From Nocardia ignorata NBRC 108230 (lineage in GTDB: Bacteria; Actinomycetota; Actinomycetes; Mycobacteriales; Mycobacteriaceae): a DNA stretch of 64,000 nucleotides. Each line of letters begins with the position of its first letter. Within the stretch, counting starts at the first letter, position 1. Under the pieces are notes generated by a model, which did no database searches, was not told where the DNA came from, and worked only from the letters and a program-made list of their open reading frames with translations. Shown here one piece after another: positions 8,722 to 16,766 of the stretch. The translations under genes and the position numbers were made by a program. Where the stretch lies: NCBI RefSeq assembly GCF_001612905.1, contig NZ_BDBI01000002.1:310001-374000 (forward strand), given 5' to 3'.

Positions 8722-9486
8722 GTGATCGTCGCGCTTATCGATTCGGGTCTCGGCTTGTTGCCGACGGCCGCGTGGCTGCGCAAACTGCGACCCGATGTGG
8801 ATCTGCTGCTGCTGCTCGATCCCGAGGGCGCGCCGTGGGGGCCCAAGCCGGAACAGTGGGTGGTCGAGCGGGTGCTGGCGACGGCGCGGCAGGCGCTGGC
8901 GCTGGGGGCCGAGGTGATCGTGCTGCCGTGCAATACGGCGAGTGTGACGGCGTTGGCTCAGGTGCGCGCCGAGGTGGGGGAGTCGGTGCCGGTGATCGGC
9001 ACGGTTCCGGCGATCAAACCCGCTGCGGCGCAGTGCCGTTCGGTTGCGGTGTGGGCGACGGCGGCGACGACGGCCAGCCGTTATCAGGCCGACCTCATCG
9101 CCCGCTTCGGCGGCGATGCGAAGGTTGTCGGGGTGGCCTGCCACGGCCTGGCCGACGCCATCGACCGAGGTGACGTGCCCGCGATCAACGCCTCGATCGC
9201 CGATGCCGCCGCCCGCACACCCGCCGATGTGGAGGGCGTCGTGCTCGGCTGCACCCACTATCCGCTGGTCGTCGACGCCATCGTCGCCGCATTGCCGGAC
9301 GGTGTGCGCCTGTTCGACAGCGCCCAGGCCGTCGCCGCCCAGACCGTCCGCAAGATGGACGAGCTCGGCAGGCCGAGCACCGGCACCGGCACCGTCATGG
9401 TCCGCACCAGCGGTGAACCGGGTGAATTGCCCGCCGGCGCGGCGACTTTCGAGTCCGGGCGGCTGCTGGGAGCCGTCGGTCTCTGA
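8722..9486 (+). CDS. Glutamate racemase homolog (Asp/Glu racemase family)
   Basis: The 254-residue protein (GTG start at 8722) keeps the two-cysteine catalytic layout of MurI: LIDSGLG near the N terminus, C70 in PCNTAS and C177 in GCTHYPL. Glutamate racemase interconverts L- and D-glutamate for peptidoglycan. The first motif (IDSGLGLLP) departs from the usual DSGxGGL, and the protein is slightly shorter than typical MurI. It may therefore be a paralog or a related Asp/Glu/hydantoin racemase rather than the essential enzyme. It is followed after 15 bases by the AlkD-like gene and is probably co-transcribed with it. Confidence 0.75.
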   Translation: MIVALIDSGLGLLPTAAWLRKLRPDVDLLLLLDPEGAPWGPKPEQWVVERVLATARQALALGAEVIVLPCNTASVTALAQVRAEVGESVPVIGTVPAIKPAAAQCRSVAVWATAATTASRYQADLIARFGGDAKVVGVACHGLADAIDRGDVPAINASIADAAARTPADVEGVVLGCTHYPLVVDAIVAALPDGVRLFDSAQAVAAQTVRKMDELGRPSTGTGTVMVRTSGEPGELPAGAATFESGRLLGAVGL

Positions 9487-9501
9487 CCCCAGGAGGTGCG
9501 T

Positions 9502-10242
9502 GTGTCCGAGTTGCCGACCGCCGAGCAGGTTCGTGCCGCACTAGCCGAACACGCCGACCCGGCCGACGCGCGACACCTGCAACGCTTCTTCAAAACCGGA
9601 CCCGGCGAGTACGGCGACGGTGATGTGTTCCTCGGTGTCCGCGTGCCTGTCAGCCGGAGGGTCGCCAAAGGATTCACCGCGCTGCCGCTCGACCAGGTCG
9701 ACGAACTCCTCGACAGCCCGGTCCACGAGGAACGCCTGGTCGCTCTGTTCGTCCTCGGCGCGAAGTTCGCCACCGCGTCGAAACCACGCACCCGTGACGA
9801 CAAGGCGCGCGAGGAGACAGTCGACCGCTACCTGGCCGCCGTGTGCCGGGGCCGGGTGAACAACTGGGACCTGGTCGACTCGTCGGCCGAATACATTCTC
9901 GGTGCCTGGTTGCTCGACAAAGACCGCACCCTGCTTTTCGAACTGGCACACCAGGATTCGCTCTGGGAGCGCAGAGTCGCCCTGCTGTCGACCTTCGCCT
10001 TCATCCGCGCGGGCGACGCGAGCACCACCCTGGCCCTGGCCGAGGAGCTGCTCGACGATCACCGCGACCTGATCCAGAAAGCCCTCGGGTGGATGCTGCG
10101 CGAGGTCGGCAAGAAGGTCGACCCCGCGCTACTCACCGGCTTCCTCGATGCCAACGCACGCGAAATGGGTCGCACCGCACTCAGTTACGCGACCGAACAC
10201 CTCGACAAGGAACAACGCGCCGCGTATCGGGCGATGCGCTAG
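9502..10242 (+). CDS. AlkD-like DNA alkylation repair protein (HEAT-like repeats)
   Basis: The 246-residue product reads as an all-helical HEAT-like protein of the AlkC/AlkD glycosylase family. Landmarks are RHLQRFFKTGPGEYGDGDVFLGVRVP, the VNNWDLVDSSAEYILG segment with its W-D-L-V-D, and LIQKALGWMLREVGK, which closely matches the family. These enzymes remove N3- and N7-alkylated purines using a concave helical surface. The GTG at 9502 is preferred because a perfect AGGAGG lies at 9491-9496, five bases upstream; the GTG at 9496 would overlap that site. The gene converges on kshB, and the two coding regions overlap by four bases. Confidence 0.85.
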   Translation: MSELPTAEQVRAALAEHADPADARHLQRFFKTGPGEYGDGDVFLGVRVPVSRRVAKGFTALPLDQVDELLDSPVHEERLVALFVLGAKFATASKPRTRDDKAREETVDRYLAAVCRGRVNNWDLVDSSAEYILGAWLLDKDRTLLFELAHQDSLWERRVALLSTFAFIRAGDASTTLALAEELLDDHRDLIQKALGWMLREVGKKVDPALLTGFLDANAREMGRTALSYATEHLDKEQRAAYRAMR

Positions 10243-11294
10243 AACTGGATTTTCAGGTGGTCGGTCACCGGCCGGGCCTGGCAGCCGAGGATGTACCCGT
10301 TCTCGATGTCCTCGGGGTCGAGGATCTCCGAATTCTCCATCTCCACTTTGCCTTCCAGCACCGTGCAGGCACACGACCCGCATTCGCCCTCCTGGCAGGA
10401 GTAGGGCACGTCGAGGCCCTTGTCGAGCATGATGTCGACCAGCGTCTGCTTGCGCGGCCAGCTCAGCTCGTGCACCTGCCCGTCGAGCTCCACCTCGACG
10501 GTCGCGGCGTCGGCGGCCTCTTCCTCGGACACCTCGGCGGGCGCGTGGTCGGCGAACGGGTCACCGGCCAGCGAGTTGAAGATCTCGGCGTGGGTGCGGC
10601 TGCGCGGCACGTCGAGCGCGGCGAGCGCGGTGTGCACGAGGTCCATGAACGGTTTCGGCCCGCACATGAACGCCTCGTAGGCGGTGTAGGGGCTCACCAG
10701 GCGGGCGAGCATGTCGGCGGTCGGCAGGCCGAGCAGCGGTTCGAGCCAGTGGATGACACTGAGCCGCTGCGGGAACTTGCCGACCAGTTCGCGCAGCTCG
10801 TCGGCGAAGATCACCGAGCCGGCGTCGCGGTTGGCGTAAACCAGCACGATCTTGCCGCTGCCCTTGGCGAGCGCCGACTTCAGGATGGAGATGACCGGGG
10901 TGATGCCGCTGCCCGCCGCGAACAGCAGCAGATCGGTGTCGAGGTCGCGGGGGGTGAACACGCCCGACGGCGGGAGTACTTCCAGCTCGTCGCCTGCGCT
11001 GATGTTGTCGCACAGCCAGTTCGAACCGTAACCACCCTCGGTGCGTTTCACGGTCACCTTGGGCAGGTCGTCGGTGAACGGCGAGCTGGCCAGCGAGTAG
11101 CAGCGGGCCACCGAACCGGTGAGCTCGCTGGGGATGCGCAGGGTGAGGAACTGCCCGGGCTGGTAGGCGAACCGTTCGCGCAGCTCGTCGGGCACCTCGA
11201 AGACCACGGAGCGGGTGTCGGTCGTTTCGGCGATGACTGCGGCGACCCGCAGTACCACCGAGCGCGAGCCGTGCGGAACCTCGACTGTGGTCAT
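10239..11294 (-). CDS. kshB: 3-ketosteroid-9-alpha-monooxygenase, ferredoxin reductase component
   Basis: This 351-residue flavin/iron-sulfur reductase has an FAD domain with the R-C-Y-S-L motif (SVARCYSLASSPF), an NAD(P)-binding domain (LLFAAGSGITPVISILKSAL) and a C-terminal plant-type 2Fe-2S ferredoxin domain (CQEGECGSCAC with a later GCQ). Residue-level similarity to mycobacterial KshB (Rv3571/Hmp) is clear from memory, for example FLTLRIPSE, VTVKRT and YGSNWLCD. KshB feeds electrons from NADH to the Rieske oxygenase KshA, which hydroxylates C9 of 3-ketosteroids during cholesterol ring opening. kshA is not in the window. A KstR-type box lies 21 bases upstream of the start. Confidence 0.9.
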   Translation of the reverse strand: MTTVEVPHGSRSVVLRVAAVIAETTDTRSVVFEVPDELRERFAYQPGQFLTLRIPSELTGSVARCYSLASSPFTDDLPKVTVKRTEGGYGSNWLCDNISAGDELEVLPPSGVFTPRDLDTDLLLFAAGSGITPVISILKSALAKGSGKIVLVYANRDAGSVIFADELRELVGKFPQRLSVIHWLEPLLGLPTADMLARLVSPYTAYEAFMCGPKPFMDLVHTALAALDVPRSRTHAEIFNSLAGDPFADHAPAEVSEEEAADAATVEVELDGQVHELSWPRKQTLVDIMLDKGLDVPYSCQEGECGSCACTVLEGKVEMENSEILDPEDIENGYILGCQARPVTDHLKIQF

Positions 11295-11314
11295 GTCGTC
11301 CTCTCGGGCAAAAC

Positions 11315-11328
11315 TAGAACGTGTTTCA
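11315..11328. promoter_or_regulatory. KstR-type operator upstream of kshB
   Basis: The 14-mer TAGAACGTGTTTCA fits the published KstR consensus TnnAACnnGTTnnA at every fixed position. It lies between the 3' end of the TetR gene (11332) and the kshB start codon (11294), where it would cover the kshB promoter. KstR represses cholesterol-catabolism genes until sterol-derived CoA thioesters accumulate. Confidence 0.8.
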
Positions 11329-11331
11329 GTT

Positions 11332-11970
11332 TCATGCTAAGTCCGGACGCGCCTGCAGGGCAAGCTGCGCCTCGAGCCCGGCCACGAGCACCTCCATCCC
11401 GAAGTCGTAGGAGTACTTGCCGCGCAGGTCGGACATGTACTTCGTGGCACGGGCCACCGCTTCGGGCAGCAGCACGTCCGCGGGGGCGGAGCGGTCGCGC
11501 GGATTCACCCTGCTGCGGCCGAACAGGTAGGTGTGAATGGTCGCGTAGGCGGCCAGCACGTTGCGATCGGAGAATCCCGCGTCGAACAGGATCTCCATCA
11601 CCGCTTCGATCAGGTCGAGCTGCTTGCCGAGCATCTGCTCGAGCAGGATGTCGCCCAGGCCGGGATGCCTGCGCAGTTTATCGTCTATCTGATCGATCAG
11701 ATCGCGCAGGCGTACCTGCCACGGGCCGGACTCGCGCGGCGGCTTGCGCACGCCGACCAGCGCCGCGCTGGCGACCAGGTCGAGGAGTTCGCGCTTGTCG
11801 GCGACGTAGTAGTAGGGCGCCATCGGCGACACCCCGAGCTCACGCGAGAGCCTGCGCATGGACAGCTTCTCCACGCCGTCCTCGCGTACTACGCGCAGCG
11901 CCGCCTCGACGATCTCCGCTTCCGAGAGTGTCGAATTCGCGCCGCTGCCGACCCCACCGTGGTTACGCAA
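11332..11970 (-). CDS. TetR/AcrR-family transcriptional regulator
   Basis: The 212-residue protein has an N-terminal TetR helix-turn-helix (LSEAEIVEAALRVVREDGVEKLSMRRLSRELGVSPMAPYYYVADKRELLDLVA) and a helical ligand domain. It is divergent from mftA and lies upstream of kshB on the same strand, so it could regulate either. As I remember the mycofactocin regulator MftR family, its HTH is of the type GRRTxFRYFxSKND; this protein is different, so I do not name it mftR. The KstR-type box lies just past its stop codon and therefore serves kshB rather than this gene. Confidence 0.85.
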   Translation of the reverse strand: MRNHGGVGSGANSTLSEAEIVEAALRVVREDGVEKLSMRRLSRELGVSPMAPYYYVADKRELLDLVASAALVGVRKPPRESGPWQVRLRDLIDQIDDKLRRHPGLGDILLEQMLGKQLDLIEAVMEILFDAGFSDRNVLAAYATIHTYLFGRSRVNPRDRSAPADVLLPEAVARATKYMSDLRGKYSYDFGMEVLVAGLEAQLALQARPDLA

Positions 11971-12133
11971 GCCTCTGCCTCACCTCTACTGCCGCTGGGC
12001 TCTCGGGCCCCTTCCGTCCTGCTCCCGGAAGTCTAGATGTCGTGGCCCGTCCAGTGAGTTTTTCCGAATCCCCCCTTTATGGCAGTGACTGACGTTAAAG
12101 TCGCGAGTGACCGTCAACACATGGGAGGTAGTC

Positions 12134-12238
12134 ATGGCCGAGAACCCGGCACCCGCGAGCGAGGACACCGGCGAGGACCTGATCGCCGAGACGCTGATCG
12201 AAGAGGTCAGCATCGACGGCATGTGCGGCGTGTACTGA
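12134..12238 (+). CDS. mftA: Mycofactocin precursor peptide MftA
   Basis: A 34-residue peptide starts at ATG 12134, preceded by GGGAGG at 12123-12128. It ends in the invariant mycofactocin core IDGMCGVY. In known systems MftC decarboxylates and crosslinks the terminal Val-Tyr pair, and the product becomes a redox cofactor after release and glycosylation. The leader is acidic ([23 protein letters not shown]), as expected for recognition by MftB. The fused mftB-mftC gene begins two bases after the stop codon. Two copies of AGTGAC lie upstream (12084-12089 and 12106-12111), about two helical turns apart, and may be a regulator site. Confidence 0.95.
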   Translation: MAENPAPASEDTGEDLIAETLIEEVSIDGMCGVY

Positions 12239-12240
12239 CC

Positions 12241-13731
12241 ATGGCGGCAGGCGTGCTCGATCTCGATGCCCGATGGGCGCTGCATCCCCGGGTCTCCTTG
12301 CGTCCGGAGTCCTTCGGTGCGCTGCTGTACCACTTCGGCACCCGCAAGCTCTCGTTCCTCAAGAGCCGCGAGCTGGTCGACGTGGTCCGGTCGCTGCCCG
12401 CACACCATTCCGTGCGGGAAGCGCTGCATGCCAAGGGCTTCAGTGCTTCGACGGCATATGTCGAGGCGCTCGACCAGTTGGCCCGCACCGACATGATCGT
12501 GCCCGCGCCGGGTCCGGTCACGCCGGTGGAACCGAGCCCGCCTGCCCCGGTCGGCGCCCCACAGGGCGGACGGCTGATCGACCGTTTCGAATCCGGTCTG
12601 GCCGCGCCGATCTGTCTCACCTGGGAGCTGACGTACGCGTGCAACCTGTCGTGCGTGCACTGCTTGTCGTCGTCGGGTCGCCGCGACCCGAACGAGCTGA
12701 GCACCGAGCAGTGCAAGGCGCTGATCGACGAGTTCGAACGCATGCAGATCTTCTACGTCAACATCGGTGGCGGTGAGCCGACCGTGCGCCCGGACTTCTG
12801 GGAACTCGTCGACTACGCCACCGCCCATCACGTGGGGGTCAAGTTCTCCACCAACGGGGTCCGGATCAACCAGCAGGTCGCCGCTCGGCTGGCCGCCAGC
12901 GACTACGTCGACGTGCAGATCTCCCTCGACGGCGCCACCGCCGAGGTCAATGACGCCGTGCGTGGTCCCGGCTCCTACGACACCGCCATCAAGGCGTTGT
13001 CGAACCTGGCCGACGCGGGCTTCCGTGACGCCAAGCTGTCGGTGGTCGCGACCCGCCACAACATCGCCCAGCTCGACGAATTCAAGGCCATCGCCGACCG
13101 GTACGGCGCCACACTGCGCCTGACCCGCCTGCGCCCGTCGGGCCGCGGCGCCGACGTGTGGGACGAGCTGCACCCGCTGCCCGAACAGCAGCGCGAGCTC
13201 TACGACTGGCTCGTGCGCAACGGCGAGGGCGTGCTCACCGGCGACTCCTTCTTCCACCTGTCTGCCTTCGGTTCGGCCCTGCCCGGCCTGAACATGTGCG
13301 GTGCGGGCCGGGTGGTCTGCCTGGTCGACCCCGTCGGCGACGTCTACGCCTGCCCGTTCGCCATCCACGACCGGTTCAAGGCCGGAAACATCCTCACCGA
13401 CGGTGGTTTCGACGGTGTGTGGACCAATGCCGAACTGTTCGCCGAACTGCGCGAGCCGGTCGACGGCGGCGCCTGCACCAAGTGCAGCCACTACGACGCC
13501 TGCCGTGGCGGGTGCATGGCCGCCAAATTCTTCACCGGTCTGCCCGCCAACGGACCCGACCCGGAGTGTGTGCAGGGGTACGGGGAGGCGGCGTTGTCGG
13601 CACCGGGCCGCGTCGTTCCGCGCCCGGCGGTGGACCACTCGCGGCCGGTGCGCGCCCGCACCCGGGTGTCGCTGCCGCTGACCGTGCGTCAGCCACCGGC
13701 CAAGGCGTGCAACGAGAGTCCGCTCGGGTAG
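12241..13731 (+). CDS. mftBC: Fused mycofactocin chaperone-radical SAM protein MftB-MftC
   Basis: One 496-residue frame holds two proteins that are usually separate. Residues 1 to about 88 are the MftB peptide-recognition protein ([26 protein letters not shown]). A Pro-rich linker (about 88-108, with [16 protein letters not shown]) follows. The rest is MftC, starting [18 protein letters not shown]. MftC has the radical SAM cluster motif C134-x3-C138-x2-C141, the GGGEP SAM-binding motif, and C-terminal SPASM cysteines ([23 protein letters not shown]). MftC decarboxylates the C-terminal Tyr of MftA and forms the Val-Tyr crosslink. There is no stop between the parts. An in-frame GTG at 12526 could allow a separate MftC, but no good ribosome binding site precedes it. 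Confidence 0.92.
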   Translation: MAAGVLDLDARWALHPRVSLRPESFGALLYHFGTRKLSFLKSRELVDVVRSLPAHHSVREALHAKGFSASTAYVEALDQLARTDMIVPAPGPVTPVEPSPPAPVGAPQGGRLIDRFESGLAAPICLTWELTYACNLSCVHCLSSSGRRDPNELSTEQCKALIDEFERMQIFYVNIGGGEPTVRPDFWELVDYATAHHVGVKFSTNGVRINQQVAARLAASDYVDVQISLDGATAEVNDAVRGPGSYDTAIKALSNLADAGFRDAKLSVVATRHNIAQLDEFKAIADRYGATLRLTRLRPSGRGADVWDELHPLPEQQRELYDWLVRNGEGVLTGDSFFHLSAFGSALPGLNMCGAGRVVCLVDPVGDVYACPFAIHDRFKAGNILTDGGFDGVWTNAELFAELREPVDGGACTKCSHYDACRGGCMAAKFFTGLPANGPDPECVQGYGEAALSAPGRVVPRPAVDHSRPVRARTRVSLPLTVRQPPAKACNESPLG

Positions 13732-13864
13732 TCGCGTCGCGGTTGCCAGCGGTGCGCTGCCGATCTTGCTCGACACGTCATCCAATCGGTCGGAGCGGCA
13801 TTTCGAGCGGAGTTTCTTCCTTTTTTCTGGGGTGATGATGTTTGGCGGGCCAAGTGCGAATAGC

Positions 13865-15271
13865 ATGCGAGGAATGCGCCATGATCGTCTGCCCGACGGC
13901 TTCGGGGTACGGATCGATCCACGGGTACGCGCATTTTCCGGGGGTCGGATCCTGATCGGCGGATCGCCCGCACGGATGCTGCGCCTGGCACCCGAGGCCG
14001 CCGAATTGATCGGCGACGGGTACCTCGAGGTCACCGATACCAAGTCCGCGATCGTCGCCCGCAGACTCCTCGATTCCGGGGTCGCCAACCCGCGACCCCG
14101 GCTGCTGCCCTCACCCGACGACGTCACGGTCGTCGTCCCGCTCTACAACAACGCCGACGGACTCGTGCGGCTGCTCGGCTCGCTGCGCGGTCACAATGTG
14201 ATTGTCGTCGACGACGGTTCCGACGAACCGGTGCGCATCCCGCCCCGGCCGGGGCGCGGGCAGGTGACGGTGCTGCGTCACGAGCGCCCACTCGGCCCGG
14301 CAGCCGCCCGAAATGCCGGGTTGCGGGCGGCGTCAACGGGTTTCGTCGCGTTCCTCGACTCCGATGTGGTGCCGCGCAGCGGCTGGCTCGAGGTGATGCT
14401 CGGGCATTTCAGCGATCCGCAGGTGGCGCTGGTCGCGCCGCGCATCGTCGCCCTGGATTCGGAGTCCAACGCGCTGGCCCGCTACGAACACACCCGCTCC
14501 TCGCTGGATCTGGGCAGGCGCGAGGCCGCGGTGCACGCACGCGGCATCGTGTCCTACGTGCCGAGCGCGGCACTGCTCGCCCGGCGCGCGGCACTGCTCG
14601 GCGAGGGCGGGTTCGACGAATCCATGCAGGTGGCCGAGGATGTCGACCTGTGCTGGCGGCTCGAGCGGGCAGGCTGGCGGCTGCGCTACGAGCCGGCCGC
14701 CCACGTCGCCCACGACCACCGGGTCGAGTTCCGGGCCTGGTTCACGCGAAAGCTGTTCTACGGCACGGGCGCCGCGCCGCTCGGCAAGCGGCACGGGGAG
14801 ATGGTCTCGCCGCTGAGCGTGCCGAAGTGGACGGTGCTCGCCGCGATCCTGTTCGCCACCCTGTCGAAATGGGGGCTGCTCGGCGGACTGGTCACCCTGG
14901 CGACGGCGCTGGTCCGGATGCGTCGGGTGTTCGCCGAACTCGACAACTCCACCCGGATCGCGGCGGTGTATCTGGCGCGCGGATTCTTCGCCGGGCTCTG
15001 GCGATTGGCCTCGGCGATGTGTCGTGACTATTGGCCGGTGACGCTGCTGGCGGTGCTCGCGTCGAGGCGGATCAGGAAGATCGCGGTCACCATGGCACTG
15101 GCCGACGGACTGGCCGATTGGTTCACCCACCGCGATTCCGGTGGCCTCGATCCGCTGCGCTATGTGGCCTACAAGCGACTCGACGATGTCGCCTACGGCA
15201 CCGGGCTGTGGCTCGGCGTCATCCGGGCACGCAGCTTCGAGGCGCTGAAGCCGCACGTTCCGCCGAACTGA
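13865..15271 (+). CDS. mftF: Mycofactocin glycosyltransferase MftF
   Basis: The 468-residue protein starts [22 protein letters not shown]. It contains a GT2 catalytic domain with the nucleotide-sugar motif [11 protein letters not shown], the acceptor-side DSDVVPR (D-x-D), and the late [15 protein letters not shown] element, followed by a hydrophobic C-terminal region. MftF adds a beta-1,4-linked glucose chain to premycofactocin. Starts at 13838, 13865 and 13874 are all possible. The last lines up best with the known start but has its GAGG only one base upstream, so the exact N terminus is uncertain. The 133 bases before it hold no mftD or mftE. Its stop is one base before the mftG start codon. 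Confidence 0.9.
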   Translation: MRGMRHDRLPDGFGVRIDPRVRAFSGGRILIGGSPARMLRLAPEAAELIGDGYLEVTDTKSAIVARRLLDSGVANPRPRLLPSPDDVTVVVPLYNNADGLVRLLGSLRGHNVIVVDDGSDEPVRIPPRPGRGQVTVLRHERPLGPAAARNAGLRAASTGFVAFLDSDVVPRSGWLEVMLGHFSDPQVALVAPRIVALDSESNALARYEHTRSSLDLGRREAAVHARGIVSYVPSAALLARRAALLGEGGFDESMQVAEDVDLCWRLERAGWRLRYEPAAHVAHDHRVEFRAWFTRKLFYGTGAAPLGKRHGEMVSPLSVPKWTVLAAILFATLSKWGLLGGLVTLATALVRMRRVFAELDNSTRIAAVYLARGFFAGLWRLASAMCRDYWPVTLLAVLASRRIRKIAVTMALADGLADWFTHRDSGGLDPLRYVAYKRLDDVAYGTGLWLGVIRARSFEALKPHVPPN

Positions 15272-15272
15272 G

Positions 15273-16661
15273 TTGTCCGCGTTGCCGAACACGCTGGTGG
15301 TCGGGGCCGGTTCGGCGGGGTGTGTGCTCGCGGCTCGGCTCAGTGACGACCCGGCCCACACGGTGCTGGTGCTCGAGGCCGGCCAGGTGTGGCCCGGAAC
15401 GGCCGACATTCCCGTCGAACTGCTCGACCCCGGCCATCTCCCGGTCGGGCCGGAGTCGGCGGTGCTCTGGCGCTACGCGGGAAACCTGGTGCGTGGCAAG
15501 CTGATCGGCGGTTCCGGGGCGATCAACGGCAGTTATTTCATCCGGCCGCCCGCCGTGAGCTTCACGGACTGGAACAGCGAGCGATGGACCTTCGACACGC
15601 TGCTGCCGTTCTTCCGGGGCCTGGAGAACGACCTGGATCACGGCACCGACCCCGGCCACGGCACCGACGGTCCGATCCCGGTTGTCCGGGCCACCGATCC
15701 CACTCCGTTCAGCGCCGAATTCGCCGAACGATGCGCGGCAGCCGGATTACGCGAGGTCGCCGACCTCAACGCACTCGACGCACCGGAAGGCTTCGGGCGG
15801 GTACCGCTCGCGATCTCGGGAAACCGGCGCGCCGGACCGGGCATCACCCATCTCTATCCGGTCCTCGACCGGCCCAACCTCACCGTCGTCGGGGAAACGA
15901 CGGTGACGCGCCTGGTCATGAACGGCAGCCGGGCGGTCGGTGTGGAATGGGTGCGCGGCCACGAACACGGACGCACCGACGCCGACCGGATCGTGCTCTG
16001 CGCGGGCGCCGTGGAATCGGCCGCGCTGCTGCTGCGCTCGGGCATCGGACCCGAGCGGCAACTGCGTGCACTCGGCATTCCGGTGGTCCGGCCCGCCCCC
16101 GTCGGGGCGTGGTGCACCGACCACCCCGAGATCGGTGTCGAGTTCCCCGGCCCCGAACCGGCCGCGTCCACCGTCGCCCTCGAATACGTGCTCGAAAACG
16201 ACGACCTCGAATTCCGCCCGTACACACCTGTGTTCTCACCTGGTCTGCGCAGGCTCGGGGTGGCGCACATGCGGCCGACCGGCGCCGCCGAACTGACGTT
16301 GCGTTCGGCCGACCCCACCGTGCCGGCCCATATCGATCAGAGCAGGCTGCTCACCGCGGCGGACCGGGCAAACCTGCGCGCGGGCGTCGAGCTGGCGTGC
16401 GAACTGTTCGACCTGAGGTTCGGCCCCGTCGACGACCACTGGCTACGTGCCAATAGTGGGACGTCCCAGCATCTGTCCGGTACCTGCCGGATGGGTCCGG
16501 CGAATGATGAGCAATCGGTCGTCGACGAGCTCGGTCGCGTGCACGGAATCGAAGGATTGAGTATTGCCGACCTTTCGGTCGTCCCGGTGCCGCTGACGCG
16601 GGGTCCGCAGGCCACGGTAGTGACGCTCGCCGCAGCCATAGCGGCGTGCTACGCGGTGTGA
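15273..16661 (+). CDS. mftG: Mycofactocin-associated GMC oxidoreductase MftG
   Basis: The 462-residue flavoprotein is of the glucose-methanol-choline family. It has an N-terminal FAD-binding VVGAGSAGCVLAARLSDD, the GGSGAINGSYFIRPP motif, and the C-terminal HLSGTCRMGP segment with the HIEGLSI-like region and VTLAAAIA end helix. MftG is reported to reoxidise reduced mycofactocin and pass electrons to the respiratory chain. The TTG start at 15273 begins one base after the mftF stop, so the pair is translationally close-coupled; no other start gives a full FAD motif. The length is close to the ~480 residues of mycobacterial MftG. Confidence 0.9.
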   Translation: MSALPNTLVVGAGSAGCVLAARLSDDPAHTVLVLEAGQVWPGTADIPVELLDPGHLPVGPESAVLWRYAGNLVRGKLIGGSGAINGSYFIRPPAVSFTDWNSERWTFDTLLPFFRGLENDLDHGTDPGHGTDGPIPVVRATDPTPFSAEFAERCAAAGLREVADLNALDAPEGFGRVPLAISGNRRAGPGITHLYPVLDRPNLTVVGETTVTRLVMNGSRAVGVEWVRGHEHGRTDADRIVLCAGAVESAALLLRSGIGPERQLRALGIPVVRPAPVGAWCTDHPEIGVEFPGPEPAASTVALEYVLENDDLEFRPYTPVFSPGLRRLGVAHMRPTGAAELTLRSADPTVPAHIDQSRLLTAADRANLRAGVELACELFDLRFGPVDDHWLRANSGTSQHLSGTCRMGPANDEQSVVDELGRVHGIEGLSIADLSVVPVPLTRGPQATVVTLAAAIAACYAV

Positions 16662-16691
16662 CGGAGTGACATCTGCTAGCACAATGTGACC

Positions 16692-16708
16692 TGCGGGACA
16701 AACCCGCA
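16692..16708. terminator. Hairpin downstream of mftG
   Basis: TGCGGG (16692-16697) and CCCGCA (16703-16708) form a perfect 6-bp stem with a 5-base loop, 30 bases after the mftG stop. There is no T tract. It could end the mycofactocin transcript or belong to the control region of the following GAF-regulator gene, which starts 58 bases further on. Confidence 0.45.
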
Positions 16709-16766
16709 CTTCTGGCGTTTGGCCCGATAACTGCCCGGTACAGTTTGTAGCGGGAAAGAAAGGCAA

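Noticed and set aside
11332..11970. mftR
   Set aside because: It is TetR-type and next to mftA, but its helix-turn-helix does not resemble the mycofactocin regulator family as I remember it; left as a generic TetR regulator.
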